DNA from: Rubritalea profundi
Lineage (GTDB): Bacteria > Verrucomicrobiota > Verrucomicrobiia > Verrucomicrobiales > Akkermansiaceae
NCBI RefSeq assembly: GCF_002954445.1
Contig: NZ_MQWA01000001.1
Coordinates: forward strand, 3,378,077-3,442,076
DNA length: 64,000 bases
Direction: 5' to 3'
Of the stretch, positions 52,626 through 62,889 are shown in pieces. Position numbers and translations under genes: made by a program. Under the pieces are notes generated by a model. The model saw nothing but the letters and a program-made list of their open reading frames with translations. It was not told the origin of the DNA and did not search any database. Each line of letters starts with the position of its first letter. Within the stretch, counting starts at the first letter, position 1.

Positions 52626-53549
52626 TTAGGTAGCGTCACGAAGACGTGGGTTGAGAAGAAGCAGAGCGATGTCGACGAGCAGGTTGGCGCCAGCCATCAA
52701 GAATCCGTAGAATATGACGAGCCCTTGAAGCAGTGCGTAATCCTTGCTGGTGACGGCATTGACGAAGTGTTGGCCCATTCCTGGAACTTGGAAGATTGTT
52801 TCAACAATAAAGGAGCCTGAGATGATAGCAGCGAATGCGGGTCCGAGAAATGTTACCGCAGGCATCATTGCTCCACGGAGGGTGTGTTTTACAATGATTG
52901 GAAGCATTGGCACGCCTTTGGCCTTTGCTGTGCGGATGTAATCTTGAGATAGAATTTCAAGCATTCCACCGCGAGTAAGGCGTGCGAGGTAGGCTGCAGA
53001 TCCAACGCCGAGAGTGAGAGATGGAAGTAAAATGTCTGCGGCGGTGTCCCACCCGGCAACGTTTATCCAGTCAGTTTTACTAGCGACCCATAGCTGAAGG
53101 AGTGGGCCTAATACGAAAGTTGGGATACAGATGCCGATCATGGCCACAGCCATAGATGAGTAGTCAATCCATGAATTTTTTCTAAGGGCAGCTATGACTC
53201 CCATTGGAATGCCTAGCAATACAGCGACTGTGATGCCGCCAATACCTACGAGTAATGAAGCAGGTAGAGACTGGACAATGATCTCGTTGACTGTGCGGCC
53301 GGGCTTAGAGGTCGATAGCCCAAGGTCACCCATGAGAACATTTTTTACATAACGTCCGTATTGGACAATCAGCGGTTTATCTAGCCCGTAGTATTCTTCT
53401 ATCTTTTCCTTCACATGCTCAGGCATGCTTTTGTCATCGGTGGATAATGGGTCACCAGGGATGGCTCGGATAGCAAAGAAGGTTAGGGTGAAGAGGAAAA
53501 ATACGACTGCAAAGGCTTGCAGGACGCGACTAATAATTAGACGAAACAT
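52626..53549 (-). CDS. oppB: Oligopeptide ABC transporter permease (OppB-like)
   Basis: A 307-residue permease with the OppB/DppB start MFRLIISRVLQAFAVVFFLFTLTFFAIRAIPGDP. The EAA-type loop is RTAKAKGVPMLPIIVKHTLRGAMMP near residue 210, and GSFIVETIFQVPGMGQHFVNAV follows. Standard length, unlike its long counterpart in the divergent operon. It is 8 bp upstream of oppC. Substrate is likely short peptides, as inferred from the oppA partner. Confidence 0.93.
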   Translation of the reverse strand: MFRLIISRVLQAFAVVFFLFTLTFFAIRAIPGDPLSTDDKSMPEHVKEKIEEYYGLDKPLIVQYGRYVKNVLMGDLGLSTSKPGRTVNEIIVQSLPASLLVGIGGITVAVLLGIPMGVIAALRKNSWIDYSSMAVAMIGICIPTFVLGPLLQLWVASKTDWINVAGWDTAADILLPSLTLGVGSAAYLARLTRGGMLEILSQDYIRTAKAKGVPMLPIIVKHTLRGAMMPAVTFLGPAFAAIISGSFIVETIFQVPGMGQHFVNAVTSKDYALLQGLVIFYGFLMAGANLLVDIALLLLNPRLRDAT

Positions 53550-53572
53550 GAGATGAAGTGGGAAATGAGAAA

Positions 53573-55507
53573 TTAGTTAGACTCAAGCTCAACGAACTTG
53601 AATGGATGGTTGTCTAGCAAGAGTGGATTCCAGCCTTTGACTGAGGGATGAAGGAGGTAGCTAGTAGTATACCAGTACAGTGGTAAAATCGGGCGCTCAT
53701 TTAGGATGATGGCTTCAGCTTCTTTTAGGATTTCAAGACGTTCACTAGGATCAGCATTTTGTTCCGCTAGGTTGAGCTTCTCTTCGAACTCGGTACTGCT
53801 CCATCCAGTGTTGTTGTTACCGTTACCTTTACTCCACATATCGAGGAAAGTAGTGGGGTCGAGGAAGTCGCCAATCCAGCCACCGACAGCGATATCGTAA
53901 TCAAGCTCTTGCTGGGCTGTAAGGAATGTGCCCCACTCGCGTTGTTCGATACGGACATTGATTCCGAGGTGTTGTTTCCACATTGCTTGGAGAGCTTCAG
54001 CCATACGGATAGAGGTTTCTTTTGGTGTTGTTAGGATTTTGAGGTCGGTGGTGAACCCTTCACCATTGGGGAATCCAGCTTCGGCCATAAGTTTCTGCGC
54101 TTCAGTTGCGTCGAAGTGTATCACCTTTGGAGTCGTGTATTCCTCAGTCTGAGGGACCAGCCCATGGGCCGGTGTTTGGCCGCCCTGTAGCAGGTTGTCT
54201 ATGATAAGCCGTCTATCGATAGCTGCTGAAAGGGCCAGTCTCACTTTTTGATTTTCCAGAGGTTTTCTTGTGGTGTTAAGACGGAGAAAGTAGACGCCAA
54301 CATACGGTTCTTGTCTGAGAGCTTCAGGTCTAACCTTTCTTGAGTGAATGATCATCTCTGGGGGGAGGGTGTAGGTCTTGTGCAATTGGCTGTCGTAAAA
54401 CATACGAGCTTCAGTGTAGGCGTTCTTCACAGGGAGATAGCGAATACCATTAAGTTTTACTGTGCTAGAGTCCCAGTAATTAGGGTTCTTCAGCGCTTCG
54501 ATGTGGTGGTTGAAGCGCCAACTGTTGAGTACGAAAGCGCCGTTAGAAACGATATTTCCTACCCGTGTCCAACCTGTGTTTGGCGTATCGATGGTTCCGA
54601 ACTTGAGTATTGTATGCTTGGGCACAGGGAACCAAGTGTAGTGCTTGGTGATTTCTGGTAAGAAAGGAATCGGGCCTCGGAGGTTGATAACGAGGGTGAG
54701 CGGGGTCTTCGCCGTTACGCCAACATGAGCGAGATCCCAAAGATCAGGTGAACCCGCCTCGGCGTGCTGCATCAGGCGAGCGATGATAACCTCTCTCTCT
54801 GCCGCAGTGACAGAAGTCGGCCAATCGAACTTGATAGACCCATCTTGGATGGTTTTGAGCTGTTTTAAGCTGATTCTATTGAGGCCCTTGTGGTTGACGT
54901 AGAGTTGTTTTTGTTCGGAACTCAGAGAAGAGAAGTCATTTTTAGCAGTGTCTTTAAATGAGGAAATGTCGATCTTGTCGTTGCCTGTGAAGTTACAGTC
55001 TTTAATCAGTTGCCAATCGAGTGGGCTTTTGGGGTCGGCCTTGAAGAAGATGTATCCCTTGTGGTCTTGGTTGTATTCCTTGGCGTTACTCAGGTAATAG
55101 AGCATTTCTGCGTACTTAGCTCCGAGGTTTGGTGAGAGAATTCGATGGTAGGAGAAGATGAAGTCTTCAGCAGTGATCGGTACGCCATCAGACCACAGAG
55201 CATTGGTGCGAAGGTTGAATGTCCATTGAGTGAAGTCCTCGTTAGATTCCCAGCTTTCCGCGACACCGGGGAGGCATTCTGCATTTTTCTCGGGGTGATC
55301 CACACAGAGCCCTTCGAATATTGCGCGGATGATGTTTCCCTCAATGACTCCACTCACTAGATGTGGGTCGATCCCTTTTGGCTCATCACCGTTTCCTATC
55401 AAGAGGATACCTTCACGATTTGCTCGCTCTATTGGAGTTTCGTCTTGGCAGCTTGTCAGAGTCAATAGACCGCTGAGGAGAAGTAGGGTGAAGGTGATGC
55501 TTCGCAT
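53573..55507 (-). CDS. oppA: Peptide ABC transporter substrate-binding lipoprotein (OppA-like)
   Basis: From ATG 55507 (MRSITFTLLLLSGLLTLTSC) this is a lipoprotein of about 644 residues with a lipobox cysteine (LTSC); the track's longer start is less likely. It belongs to the SBP_bac_5 family: EPKGIDPHLVSGVIEGNIIRAIFEGL near the start, AESWESNEDFTQWTFNLRTNALWSDGVPITAEDF, then VRLALSAAIDRRLIIDNLL near 420 and WNPLLLDNHPFKF at the end. A long insertion (about residues 150-260) sits between the two lobes. Binds peptides in the periplasm for OppB/OppC. Confidence 0.93.
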   Translation of the reverse strand: MRSITFTLLLLSGLLTLTSCQDETPIERANREGILLIGNGDEPKGIDPHLVSGVIEGNIIRAIFEGLCVDHPEKNAECLPGVAESWESNEDFTQWTFNLRTNALWSDGVPITAEDFIFSYHRILSPNLGAKYAEMLYYLSNAKEYNQDHKGYIFFKADPKSPLDWQLIKDCNFTGNDKIDISSFKDTAKNDFSSLSSEQKQLYVNHKGLNRISLKQLKTIQDGSIKFDWPTSVTAAEREVIIARLMQHAEAGSPDLWDLAHVGVTAKTPLTLVINLRGPIPFLPEITKHYTWFPVPKHTILKFGTIDTPNTGWTRVGNIVSNGAFVLNSWRFNHHIEALKNPNYWDSSTVKLNGIRYLPVKNAYTEARMFYDSQLHKTYTLPPEMIIHSRKVRPEALRQEPYVGVYFLRLNTTRKPLENQKVRLALSAAIDRRLIIDNLLQGGQTPAHGLVPQTEEYTTPKVIHFDATEAQKLMAEAGFPNGEGFTTDLKILTTPKETSIRMAEALQAMWKQHLGINVRIEQREWGTFLTAQQELDYDIAVGGWIGDFLDPTTFLDMWSKGNGNNNTGWSSTEFEEKLNLAEQNADPSERLEILKEAEAIILNERPILPLYWYTTSYLLHPSVKGWNPLLLDNHPFKFVELESN

Positions 55508-55663
55508 GGCAGGGGGACGTTGTCTGAAAACCTTGAGAGTTGCAGTCATTATTTTAATAAAAATCAATTGATTTTGAGGAAACGCATTCTTGCCTTCGCT
55601 AAACGGGTGTCATACATACCAGCATGCTCGTTCAGTTATACTGGCGAACCTCACCTACATTTC

Positions 55664-57016
55664 ATGAAAGCCTACTTCATTCGCCGACTTTTACTGGTGC
55701 TACCAACCATGATAGGGATCACTTTGCTTGTCTTCACCGTGACACGCTTTGCGCCAGGTGGTCCGATGGAGAGTATACTCCAGGCAGCAGTAGCAGGCGG
55801 CGACGATGGTGGAGGCTCAGGTGGCTCAGACAATAAGTCAGGTCAGCTGTCGACAGAGGACCTTGAGGACCTTGAGGAAGAATATGGATACGATAAAAAT
55901 GTCGTCCATGCCTATGGTCAATGGTTAGGGGTGATGCCCAAAGAGACATTGATTTCCAAAAAAGAATTTGGTGGTGAAACCGTCGACAAAAATCTCGATA
56001 CGAGCAAGCAACTCAAACTGGTGTTACTAGGCTCAGACAGAGTTGTAGAAGTGCAGATAAATCGAGAAGAGGGGAGTGAAGTTTCCTTAAAGAGTTTTCA
56101 ATATCTCGACGGCAGCGACCCGCTAGACGATGGCTGGGCGCTACGTATCGAATCACCAGCGGATAGAGCTGAGCGCTGGGCACGCAGAGAGAAGAAGGAT
56201 GTTAGTGATTGCACTGAGGTCTACGACTATCGTGCTGTGGCATATAAAAAGCGATTCACTGGTCTGATTCAGGGGGATCTAGGACGCTCCCAACAATACG
56301 GAGACACTGTGTGGTCGATGGTTTTAGCGCGCATACCGATTGCTTTATATTTTGGAATTCTATCCACCTTGATCATTTACGGGACATGTATCCCACTAGG
56401 AGTCGTTAAAGCCATCAGCCATCGTTCGTGGTTTGATAACCTGAGCTCGATCATGATTTTTGTCGGCTATGCTATTCCTGGCTATGCATTAGGTGCGTTG
56501 TTAGTAGTTTTCCTAGGTGCTCAAATGGGCTTGTTCCCGATCTTCGGTCTAACCAGCGAAGGCTTTGATGATCTTAGCGTGTTTGGCCAAATGAAGGACC
56601 TGGCGCACCACACTGTGTTGCCGGTCATCTGTTACGTGATCAGTGGCTTCGCCTTCCTAACCATGATGATGAAGAATAATCTAATGGATAATTTGTCCGC
56701 TGATTATGTGCGTACAGCCATGTCAAAGGGGGTGACATTCCGCCGGGCTGTGATCGGTCATGCCTTCCGAAATTCCTTTATCCCTATTGCCACAGGCCTG
56801 GGGGGGCTGATCACGCTTTTTGTCGGTGGCAGTATGTTGATCGAGCGTGTATTTGATATCCAAGGCTTTGGAATGCTCCAATTCCAAGCGGTGATGGATA
56901 AGGATATCCCAGTGATTATGGGAACACTTACTATCAGTGCATTTCTTATGCTTATGGGCAATATCTTGTCAGACATCATCGTGGCGATGGTCGATCCTCG
57001 AATCAAATTTAACTAA
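55664..57016 (+). CDS. OppB-like permease with large periplasmic insertion
   Basis: About 450 residues from ATG 55664 (MKAYFIRRLLLVLPTMIGITLLVFTVTRFAPGGP); the ORF track's earlier start adds an unlikely leader. After helix 1, a region of about 150 residues is inserted: a Gly/Asp/Ser linker (GGDDGGGSGGSDNK), LSTEDLEDLEEEYGYDK, then a domain with VLLGSDRVVEVQINREEGSEVSLKS. Typical OppB spacing resumes at IQGDLGRSQQYGDTVW. The EAA loop TAMSKGVTFRRAVIGHAFRNSFIP is intact. Divergent from the first opp operon by about 155 bp. Confidence 0.9.
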   Translation: MKAYFIRRLLLVLPTMIGITLLVFTVTRFAPGGPMESILQAAVAGGDDGGGSGGSDNKSGQLSTEDLEDLEEEYGYDKNVVHAYGQWLGVMPKETLISKKEFGGETVDKNLDTSKQLKLVLLGSDRVVEVQINREEGSEVSLKSFQYLDGSDPLDDGWALRIESPADRAERWARREKKDVSDCTEVYDYRAVAYKKRFTGLIQGDLGRSQQYGDTVWSMVLARIPIALYFGILSTLIIYGTCIPLGVVKAISHRSWFDNLSSIMIFVGYAIPGYALGALLVVFLGAQMGLFPIFGLTSEGFDDLSVFGQMKDLAHHTVLPVICYVISGFAFLTMMMKNNLMDNLSADYVRTAMSKGVTFRRAVIGHAFRNSFIPIATGLGGLITLFVGGSMLIERVFDIQGFGMLQFQAVMDKDIPVIMGTLTISAFLMLMGNILSDIIVAMVDPRIKFN

Positions 57017-57030
57017 CTAAGAAATTTATT

Positions 57031-58602
57031 ATGAGAAAAGTTGCTTGGTTTATATTAGTAGCCTCCGTGCTAGCAGCCCTCGCTGAGGTGTTCGGGTTGC
57101 ACCTCCCAACAATGAGTTGGGCGTACGACCTTTCACATAAAGTGAGCTGGCTCCAGAGTGAGATAGGTACCGCGGAGAGCCTGGGGAAATTTGTGTGGTT
57201 TGGCTACGCGATGAGTGTCGTTGGCATTGCTGTTGCGGTGCTGCTTCTTATCAAAAACCCTGTGGGCAAGGAGATGTTGCCGTCGACGAAAGTTCGCTTG
57301 AATAGGTTTAAATCAAATACCCGCGGCTACGTTTCGTTCTGGATTATACTAGCAATGATCCTTCTCGCAGGGCTCGACCAAGTAGTTGTCGGCAAGCGTG
57401 CTCTATTTGTGAAAACAGATGCAGGTATGTACTTCCCCGCATTCAGCCGAGCAGTGTATTACGGCAAAGATTTCGGGCTGACGGGTGATAAATCCTCAGC
57501 TGAGGCCGACTATAGACTCGTTAAGCAGCTAGGGGACCACACCGTGCTGATGCCACTGGTTCCATTCGACCCTACACAGGACACAGTAAAGGTTCCTTTT
57601 GTGGAGTTAGAGGATAAAGCCGGCGTGCTGATAGGTATCAATGGCAGCGCTATGAATGGTAGTGTCTCTACTCTTTATGATGGCGACTCCGAACGCCGTC
57701 ACATGATCTACGATTACCGTAAAGGAGTAAAACAAGGACTTGTCGTGGGCCGTGATAGAAAAGGCGTGCCAGTCTATGAGGCACGTTATGAGAAGGGTGC
57801 CCTAGTTGATGACTCGGAGACATACTCTGGCGAAGAAATCAGTCGCGAGGAATTTCTCGCAGCTGGCGATGGAAAACTCTGTAAGGTGTTTTTCCATGCA
57901 GCACCTCCCGGAAAAGAGCACTTGTTAGGAACAACTCCTTTGGGCAGCGACATGGTGGCTTACCTCTACGGTGGATTGCAGATCAACATCAAGGCGGCCT
58001 TGATCTATATCCCAATGATTTATTTCATCGGTGTGAGTTTAGGTTTGTTGATGGGCTTCTTTGGTGGAGCATTTGACCTCATTTTCCAACGGATCATTGA
58101 GATATTCTCGACCATTCCATTCCTCTTTGTCGTGATCATCTTTAGTAGTCTACTCGATGCTAAAGACCGTGGGTTGGGACTCATCTTGTTGATTCTTATC
58201 GCATTTGGATGGATGGGCATGACCTATCTTATGCGAACCGCGGCAATGAAAGAAAAGGCGCGTGACTACGTGGCCGCGGCTCGAGTTTCTGGAGCGTCGA
58301 CACCTCGCATTATCTTCACTCACATCTTGCCGAATACTGTGGCGATTTTGGTGACCTTGGTTCCCTTCAGCGTGTCAGGCATCATCATGTCTCTTACTGC
58401 TCTAGACTACCTAGGATTCGGTCTTCCCTCTGAATACGCAACTTGGGGAACCCTGTTGAAAGATGGACTAGCAAACTTTTCTAAACCTTGGCTAGTAGCA
58501 TCATCCTTCACCGCTTTGGTTTCCACACTTGTACTGGTCACCTTCGTTGGTGAAGCAGTCCGGGATGCGTTCGATCCGAAGAAATTCACAACTTACAAAT
58601 AG
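57031..58602 (+). CDS. OppC-like permease with N-terminal extension and periplasmic insertion
   Basis: A 523-residue permease, far longer than usual OppC (about 300). Two extra N-terminal helices (WFILVASVLAALAEVFGL, VWFGYAMSVVGIAVAVLLLI) come first, then the OppC-type helix (FWIILAMILLAGLDQVV). About 160 residues of periplasmic domain follow (TVLMPLVPFDPTQDTVKVPF, RRHMIYDYRKGVKQGLVVGRD), then the standard core: HLLGTTPLGSDMVAYLYGGLQINI, the EAA loop AAARVSGASTPRIIFTHILPNTVA, and FGLPSEYATWGTLLKDG. 14 bp after the upstream permease. Confidence 0.9.
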   Translation: MRKVAWFILVASVLAALAEVFGLHLPTMSWAYDLSHKVSWLQSEIGTAESLGKFVWFGYAMSVVGIAVAVLLLIKNPVGKEMLPSTKVRLNRFKSNTRGYVSFWIILAMILLAGLDQVVVGKRALFVKTDAGMYFPAFSRAVYYGKDFGLTGDKSSAEADYRLVKQLGDHTVLMPLVPFDPTQDTVKVPFVELEDKAGVLIGINGSAMNGSVSTLYDGDSERRHMIYDYRKGVKQGLVVGRDRKGVPVYEARYEKGALVDDSETYSGEEISREEFLAAGDGKLCKVFFHAAPPGKEHLLGTTPLGSDMVAYLYGGLQINIKAALIYIPMIYFIGVSLGLLMGFFGGAFDLIFQRIIEIFSTIPFLFVVIIFSSLLDAKDRGLGLILLILIAFGWMGMTYLMRTAAMKEKARDYVAAARVSGASTPRIIFTHILPNTVAILVTLVPFSVSGIIMSLTALDYLGFGLPSEYATWGTLLKDGLANFSKPWLVASSFTALVSTLVLVTFVGEAVRDAFDPKKFTTYK

Positions 58603-58612
58603 GCCTATTTAC

Positions 58613-60739
58613 ATGAGGAAACTAATCCATCTCCTACTACTCTCTGCCGCGGCTGTCTGCATGACGTCATGTAGCAAAGAGCAGGATCAAGTGAAACGTG
58701 AGTCAGGCTTTCCCGACTTCGTTGAGAACTATAACCGGAATATTTCGGAATGGTTGTTAGAAGAGCAGGTAAAGCTCGATAAGCGAGAAGCTAAGCACCA
58801 AGACGAGCTCGCTTCAGCGGGTTCAGATTCAGAAAAAACGTCAATTGAAGGCAAGATCAAAGACCTTGCTAAAAAGCGCGCAAAGTACACTTACCGCCAG
58901 AGTCTAGGTAAGTATTTTGACTTCAAGAAGCACGAGGACATTCCTAATGATTTGGTTTGGGAGAATGGAGCTGACAACCCAATTATTGGAGACCCTAGAG
59001 CTAAGAAGGGAGGAACCTTACACACCTATATGCTGAGTTTTCCAAAAACTTTGCGTCCCTTTGGTCCCAATTCTAATGGTAGCTTGCGAGGCGAACTTTA
59101 CGACCTCATTGATATGAGTTTGATAGCTTACCACCCAATCACAGAAAAAGTGATTCCGGCATTAGCCAAAGAATGGGCGTATGGTGCAGATGGACGCACA
59201 GTTTTCTACCGAATAGATCCCGATGCGACCTACAATGATGGGGTGAAAGTGAAAGCCACAGACTTCATGTTCTACATCTATGTGCGAATCTCAGACAATC
59301 TTTCTAACCCGTTTCAAAAGCAATATTTCAGAGAGCAATTCGCTAATTTCACAACTTATGGTGACTCAGTTATTTCGATTTCACTTCCTGAACCAAAGCC
59401 ACGATTAGCATTATATGCGAGCCTATCTCCTTCTGCCCCTCATTTTTATGAGGCGTATGGTCCTGACTATAAAGACCGTTACCAATGGCTCGTGCCTCCA
59501 ACAACTGGAGCCTACACCATTCTCCCTAAAGATGTCAAAAAAGGACGTAGCCTCACGCAATCAAGGATCAAAGATTGGTGGGCGAAGGATAAAAAGTACT
59601 ACAAACACGCTAACAACGTAGATAAAATCAACTATCAGGTGATTGCCGATCAATCGAAAGCCTTTGAACTATTCCTTATCGGAGATATTGATTTCTTCAG
59701 TCTCAATGTCCCTGACTATTGGTATGAAAAGATGGAGGTGCCACAGTATTTTGGTGGCTACATCGAGAAAGTTCAGTTCTATAACATCTTCCCTCGTACT
59801 CCACGTGGCTTGTACCTCAACCTCGCAAAAAAGCCGCTAGACAACCTCAATGTGAGAAAAGGCCTATCACATGCAATGGACTTCGATACGGTCAACACGG
59901 TGTTGTTCCGAGGCGACGTGGAGCGTTTACAAAGTTGGACTGAAGGTTACGGTAAATTCAGTAACCCGAATATCCAAGCGCGTGAGTACTCAGTGAGTAA
60001 AGCTGAAGAGTACTTTACTAAAGCAGGTTACACCAAGCGTGATTCTGAAGGGTATTTGGTGAGTGAATCTGGCAAACGAATGCAGTTGGAGATCACTTGG
60101 GGGCGCGCTCCTATTTATGATCAAATCATGGACAAGCTGAAGGAGGGCGCCAAAAAGGCTGGGGTCGAGATTCTCCTCGATGGCCAGATCAGTTCTGTGG
60201 CCTTTACCAAGATGTTAGAAAAGCGTCACCAAGCAGCCTTTTTAGGTTGGAATGTCCAGCCTCCATTTCCACGCTACTATGGATCATTTCATTCCAAGAA
60301 TGCCTATGATGAGAAGGGCAACCTTAAGAAGCAAACCACAAATATGAACTCATACAGCAATCCAGAGATGGATAGATTGTCAGAGAATATTCGTGCGGCG
60401 ACTAGTGAAGAAGCTCTCCAACGTGACTCCTGGAAAGCTGAGCAACTTATACACGATGACGCTCTATTCATTCCTGCGATCAAGTCTGGCTATCTAAGGC
60501 AGGGCCATTGGCGTTGGCTCAAATGGCCGCAGACTAAGCACTATGAATTCAATGCTCCAGCGGTTTCGTTAGCGTATGAGAGTTACTTGTACTGGATCGA
60601 TGAAGATTTAAAAAAGGAGACACTCGCAGCTAAAAAAGCGGGAATGAAGTTGCCCGAGAAAAACCATTTTTACGACCTCTACCGCAAAGGTATCCCAACT
60701 CTCAATGAGCTGGAGCAACGTAAGGTGAAACAGAACTAA
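58613..60739 (+). CDS. Peptide ABC transporter substrate-binding lipoprotein
   Basis: 708 residues from ATG 58613 (MRKLIHLLLLSAAAVCMTSC, a lipobox cysteine); the track begins inside the previous gene. An N-terminal charged helical segment (EEQVKLDKREAKHQDELASAGSDSEKTSIEGKIKDLAKK) precedes the SBP_bac_5 domain (GGTLHTYMLSFPKTLRPFGPNSN, PALAKEWAYGADGRTVFYRI). Longer than typical OppA (about 540); resembles the YejA-like branch of large peptide-binding proteins. Partner of the two insertion-bearing permeases and of oppD/oppF. Confidence 0.92.
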   Translation: MRKLIHLLLLSAAAVCMTSCSKEQDQVKRESGFPDFVENYNRNISEWLLEEQVKLDKREAKHQDELASAGSDSEKTSIEGKIKDLAKKRAKYTYRQSLGKYFDFKKHEDIPNDLVWENGADNPIIGDPRAKKGGTLHTYMLSFPKTLRPFGPNSNGSLRGELYDLIDMSLIAYHPITEKVIPALAKEWAYGADGRTVFYRIDPDATYNDGVKVKATDFMFYIYVRISDNLSNPFQKQYFREQFANFTTYGDSVISISLPEPKPRLALYASLSPSAPHFYEAYGPDYKDRYQWLVPPTTGAYTILPKDVKKGRSLTQSRIKDWWAKDKKYYKHANNVDKINYQVIADQSKAFELFLIGDIDFFSLNVPDYWYEKMEVPQYFGGYIEKVQFYNIFPRTPRGLYLNLAKKPLDNLNVRKGLSHAMDFDTVNTVLFRGDVERLQSWTEGYGKFSNPNIQAREYSVSKAEEYFTKAGYTKRDSEGYLVSESGKRMQLEITWGRAPIYDQIMDKLKEGAKKAGVEILLDGQISSVAFTKMLEKRHQAAFLGWNVQPPFPRYYGSFHSKNAYDEKGNLKKQTTNMNSYSNPEMDRLSENIRAATSEEALQRDSWKAEQLIHDDALFIPAIKSGYLRQGHWRWLKWPQTKHYEFNAPAVSLAYESYLYWIDEDLKKETLAAKKAGMKLPEKNHFYDLYRKGIPTLNELEQRKVKQN

Positions 60740-60749
60740 TCTAACCAAC

Positions 60750-61742
60750 GTGTCTGATAATATTTTAGAAATCAAAAATCTCGTCACCGAGTTCAAAACT
60801 GAGAACGGTTGGCTGCGTGCTGTCGATGGAGTGAGCTTTGATGTGCCGAAGGGTAAAACCGTTGGTATTGTTGGGGAATCAGGCTGTGGCAAGTCGGTCA
60901 CCGCAATGTCCATTATCGATCTATTGCCAAAGCCCATGGGACATGTCAAAAGGGGACAGGTTGTTTTCAAAGGCCGTGACCTTCGTCAGCTAGATCATAA
61001 GGAGTATTACAAGATCCGGGGAGGACGGATTTCAGTGATCTTCCAGGAACCGATGACTGCGTTGAACCCAGTGCACAAGATCGGCCGTCAGATTTCTGAA
61101 GTGCTATTGCTGCACACGAAAATGAGTAAGAAAGAAGCGTGGCAGGAATCTATTCGAGTCCTGGATAGCGTGGGGATTCCAGCTCCCGATCAGCGCATAA
61201 ACGAATACCCACACCAACTTTCCGGCGGAATGCGCCAACGTGTAGTGATAGCCATGGCTCTGGCCTGTAAGCCAGACCTAGTGATTGCTGACGAACCGAC
61301 CACCGCACTCGACGTGACTGTGCAGGCTGAGATTCTAGACCTCATCAACAAGCTGCAAAAGGAAATGGGCATGTCGGTCATTATGATCACTCACGATCTT
61401 GGAGTCATTGCGGAGACCTGTGACGAGGTGGTCGTAATGTATGCTGGTCGCGTTGTTGAACGTGGCGACGTGCACACCATCTTTAAAAAACCAGTACACG
61501 CCTACACCAAGGCGTTGTTAAACTCGATCCCGTCGTTGGATGCTCCACGCAAGTCCGAACTTTCCACGATCCCCGGTACAGTCGAAGGCATTGCCGACTT
61601 TGTAGAAGGTTGCCGATTCTGCCAACGTATGTCAGTCCCAGTCGAGCAGCTCACCGAGCGCCCGAATTTTATCGAAATCGAAAAAGGTCATTGGGTGGAG
61701 AATTGCCCAACCTGTAACTCCCAACGTCCAGCAATGGCTTAA
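60750..61742 (+). CDS. oppD: Oligopeptide ABC transporter ATP-binding protein (OppD-like)
   Basis: A 330-residue ATPase. Walker A is GESGCGKSV near 40-48, Q-loop [14 protein letters not shown] near 95, signature [15 protein letters not shown] near 155, Walker [14 protein letters not shown] near 175, and switch [20 protein letters not shown]. The C-terminal oligopeptide region has a Cys pattern ([17 protein letters not shown]) as in OppD/DppD. GTG start at 60750, 10 bp after the previous stop. Powers the upstream permeases, and possibly also the divergent oppBC. Confidence 0.95.
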   Translation: MSDNILEIKNLVTEFKTENGWLRAVDGVSFDVPKGKTVGIVGESGCGKSVTAMSIIDLLPKPMGHVKRGQVVFKGRDLRQLDHKEYYKIRGGRISVIFQEPMTALNPVHKIGRQISEVLLLHTKMSKKEAWQESIRVLDSVGIPAPDQRINEYPHQLSGGMRQRVVIAMALACKPDLVIADEPTTALDVTVQAEILDLINKLQKEMGMSVIMITHDLGVIAETCDEVVVMYAGRVVERGDVHTIFKKPVHAYTKALLNSIPSLDAPRKSELSTIPGTVEGIADFVEGCRFCQRMSVPVEQLTERPNFIEIEKGHWVENCPTCNSQRPAMA

Positions 61743-61745
61743 ACT

Positions 61746-62759
61746 ATGTCCGATCTTCTTGAAGTAAATGATCTAAAAATGCACTTCCCTGTGCGCGGGG
61801 GAATAACCATGAAACAGGTGGGTTCAGTCAAGGCTGTCGACGGTGTCTCCTTCACAGTGAAACCAGGGGAAACGCTTGGACTTGTTGGTGAGTCTGGTTG
61901 CGGGAAATCTACTTTGGGGAAATGCCTCCTGCGACTTTACGAGCCGACGGCAGGCCAGATTGATCTAGAGGGGCGCGATATCACGCGGATGTCTCAGGCC
62001 AAGCTACGCCCGTTGCGAAAGGACATTCAGATGATGTTCCAAGACCCCGCCGAGTCATTGAACTCACGTTTCTCTGTGCGCCAGATTGTGCGTGAGCCAC
62101 TCGATATTCAAAAGATAGGCACCCGTAAAGAACGCGATGCCATGGTTGAGGACTTACTCGAAAAAGTAGGCCTGCCTCGCTCCGCCGCAGATAAGTTTCC
62201 ATTCGAATTCTCCGGCGGTCAGCGCCAGCGTATCGGAGTCGCCAGAGCCATCGCGCTGAATCCTAAGATGCTCGTGTTAGACGAACCTGTCTCAGCGCTC
62301 GACGTGTCGGTCCAATCACAAGTACTCAACCTCTTAGTGGACCTGCAGAAAGAGCTGAACATGGCCTACATCTTCATTGCTCACGACCTCGCAGTAGTGA
62401 AACACATTTCTGATCGTGTCGCAGTCATGTATCTTGGGAAGATCGTAGAGCTAGCAGACTCTGACGTGATCTATCACAGCCCACGTCACGGCTACACCAA
62501 GGCGCTACTCTCCGCTATTCCTCACGCTGATCCTAGCTACGAAAAAAATCGTATCCGCCTCGAAGGCGAGGTGCCCTCACCGATCGACCCGCCCAAAGGC
62601 TCAGCTTTCGGTCACCGCATCAATCACCCACGCTACGATGAAACAGTAGGAATGGACATGAAACTCGTCGAGATAGCATCAGGCCATTGGGTCGCCGCCG
62701 ACCCATGCAGCCTCACCGAAGAAGATTGGCAGAAGGCGAAAGCGTTAGTATCAGCATAG
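61746..62759 (+). CDS. oppF: Oligopeptide ABC transporter ATP-binding protein (OppF-like)
   Basis: A 337-residue ATPase and second NBD of the transporter. The N-terminus with [23 protein letters not shown] is OppF-like. Walker [13 protein letters not shown] near 47, Q-loop [14 protein letters not shown], signature [15 protein letters not shown] near 155, Walker [15 protein letters not shown], and H-loop AHDLAVV. The C-terminal stretch [21 protein letters not shown] is the oligo_HPY region, lacking the usual Cys. 3 bp after oppD; ends the operon. Confidence 0.95.
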   Translation: MSDLLEVNDLKMHFPVRGGITMKQVGSVKAVDGVSFTVKPGETLGLVGESGCGKSTLGKCLLRLYEPTAGQIDLEGRDITRMSQAKLRPLRKDIQMMFQDPAESLNSRFSVRQIVREPLDIQKIGTRKERDAMVEDLLEKVGLPRSAADKFPFEFSGGQRQRIGVARAIALNPKMLVLDEPVSALDVSVQSQVLNLLVDLQKELNMAYIFIAHDLAVVKHISDRVAVMYLGKIVELADSDVIYHSPRHGYTKALLSAIPHADPSYEKNRIRLEGEVPSPIDPPKGSAFGHRINHPRYDETVGMDMKLVEIASGHWVAADPCSLTEEDWQKAKALVSA

Positions 62760-62889
62760 CAACAACAACAGCGCTCTCGACCGCTCATCTGATCGGCAAC
62801 CGCTGGAGCGTAGCGCAGGCGTCTCGCCTGCTTCAACCAACCTTGCAAACGCGCGGAATACTGAGTTCAATAATAATACCTCTAACACT

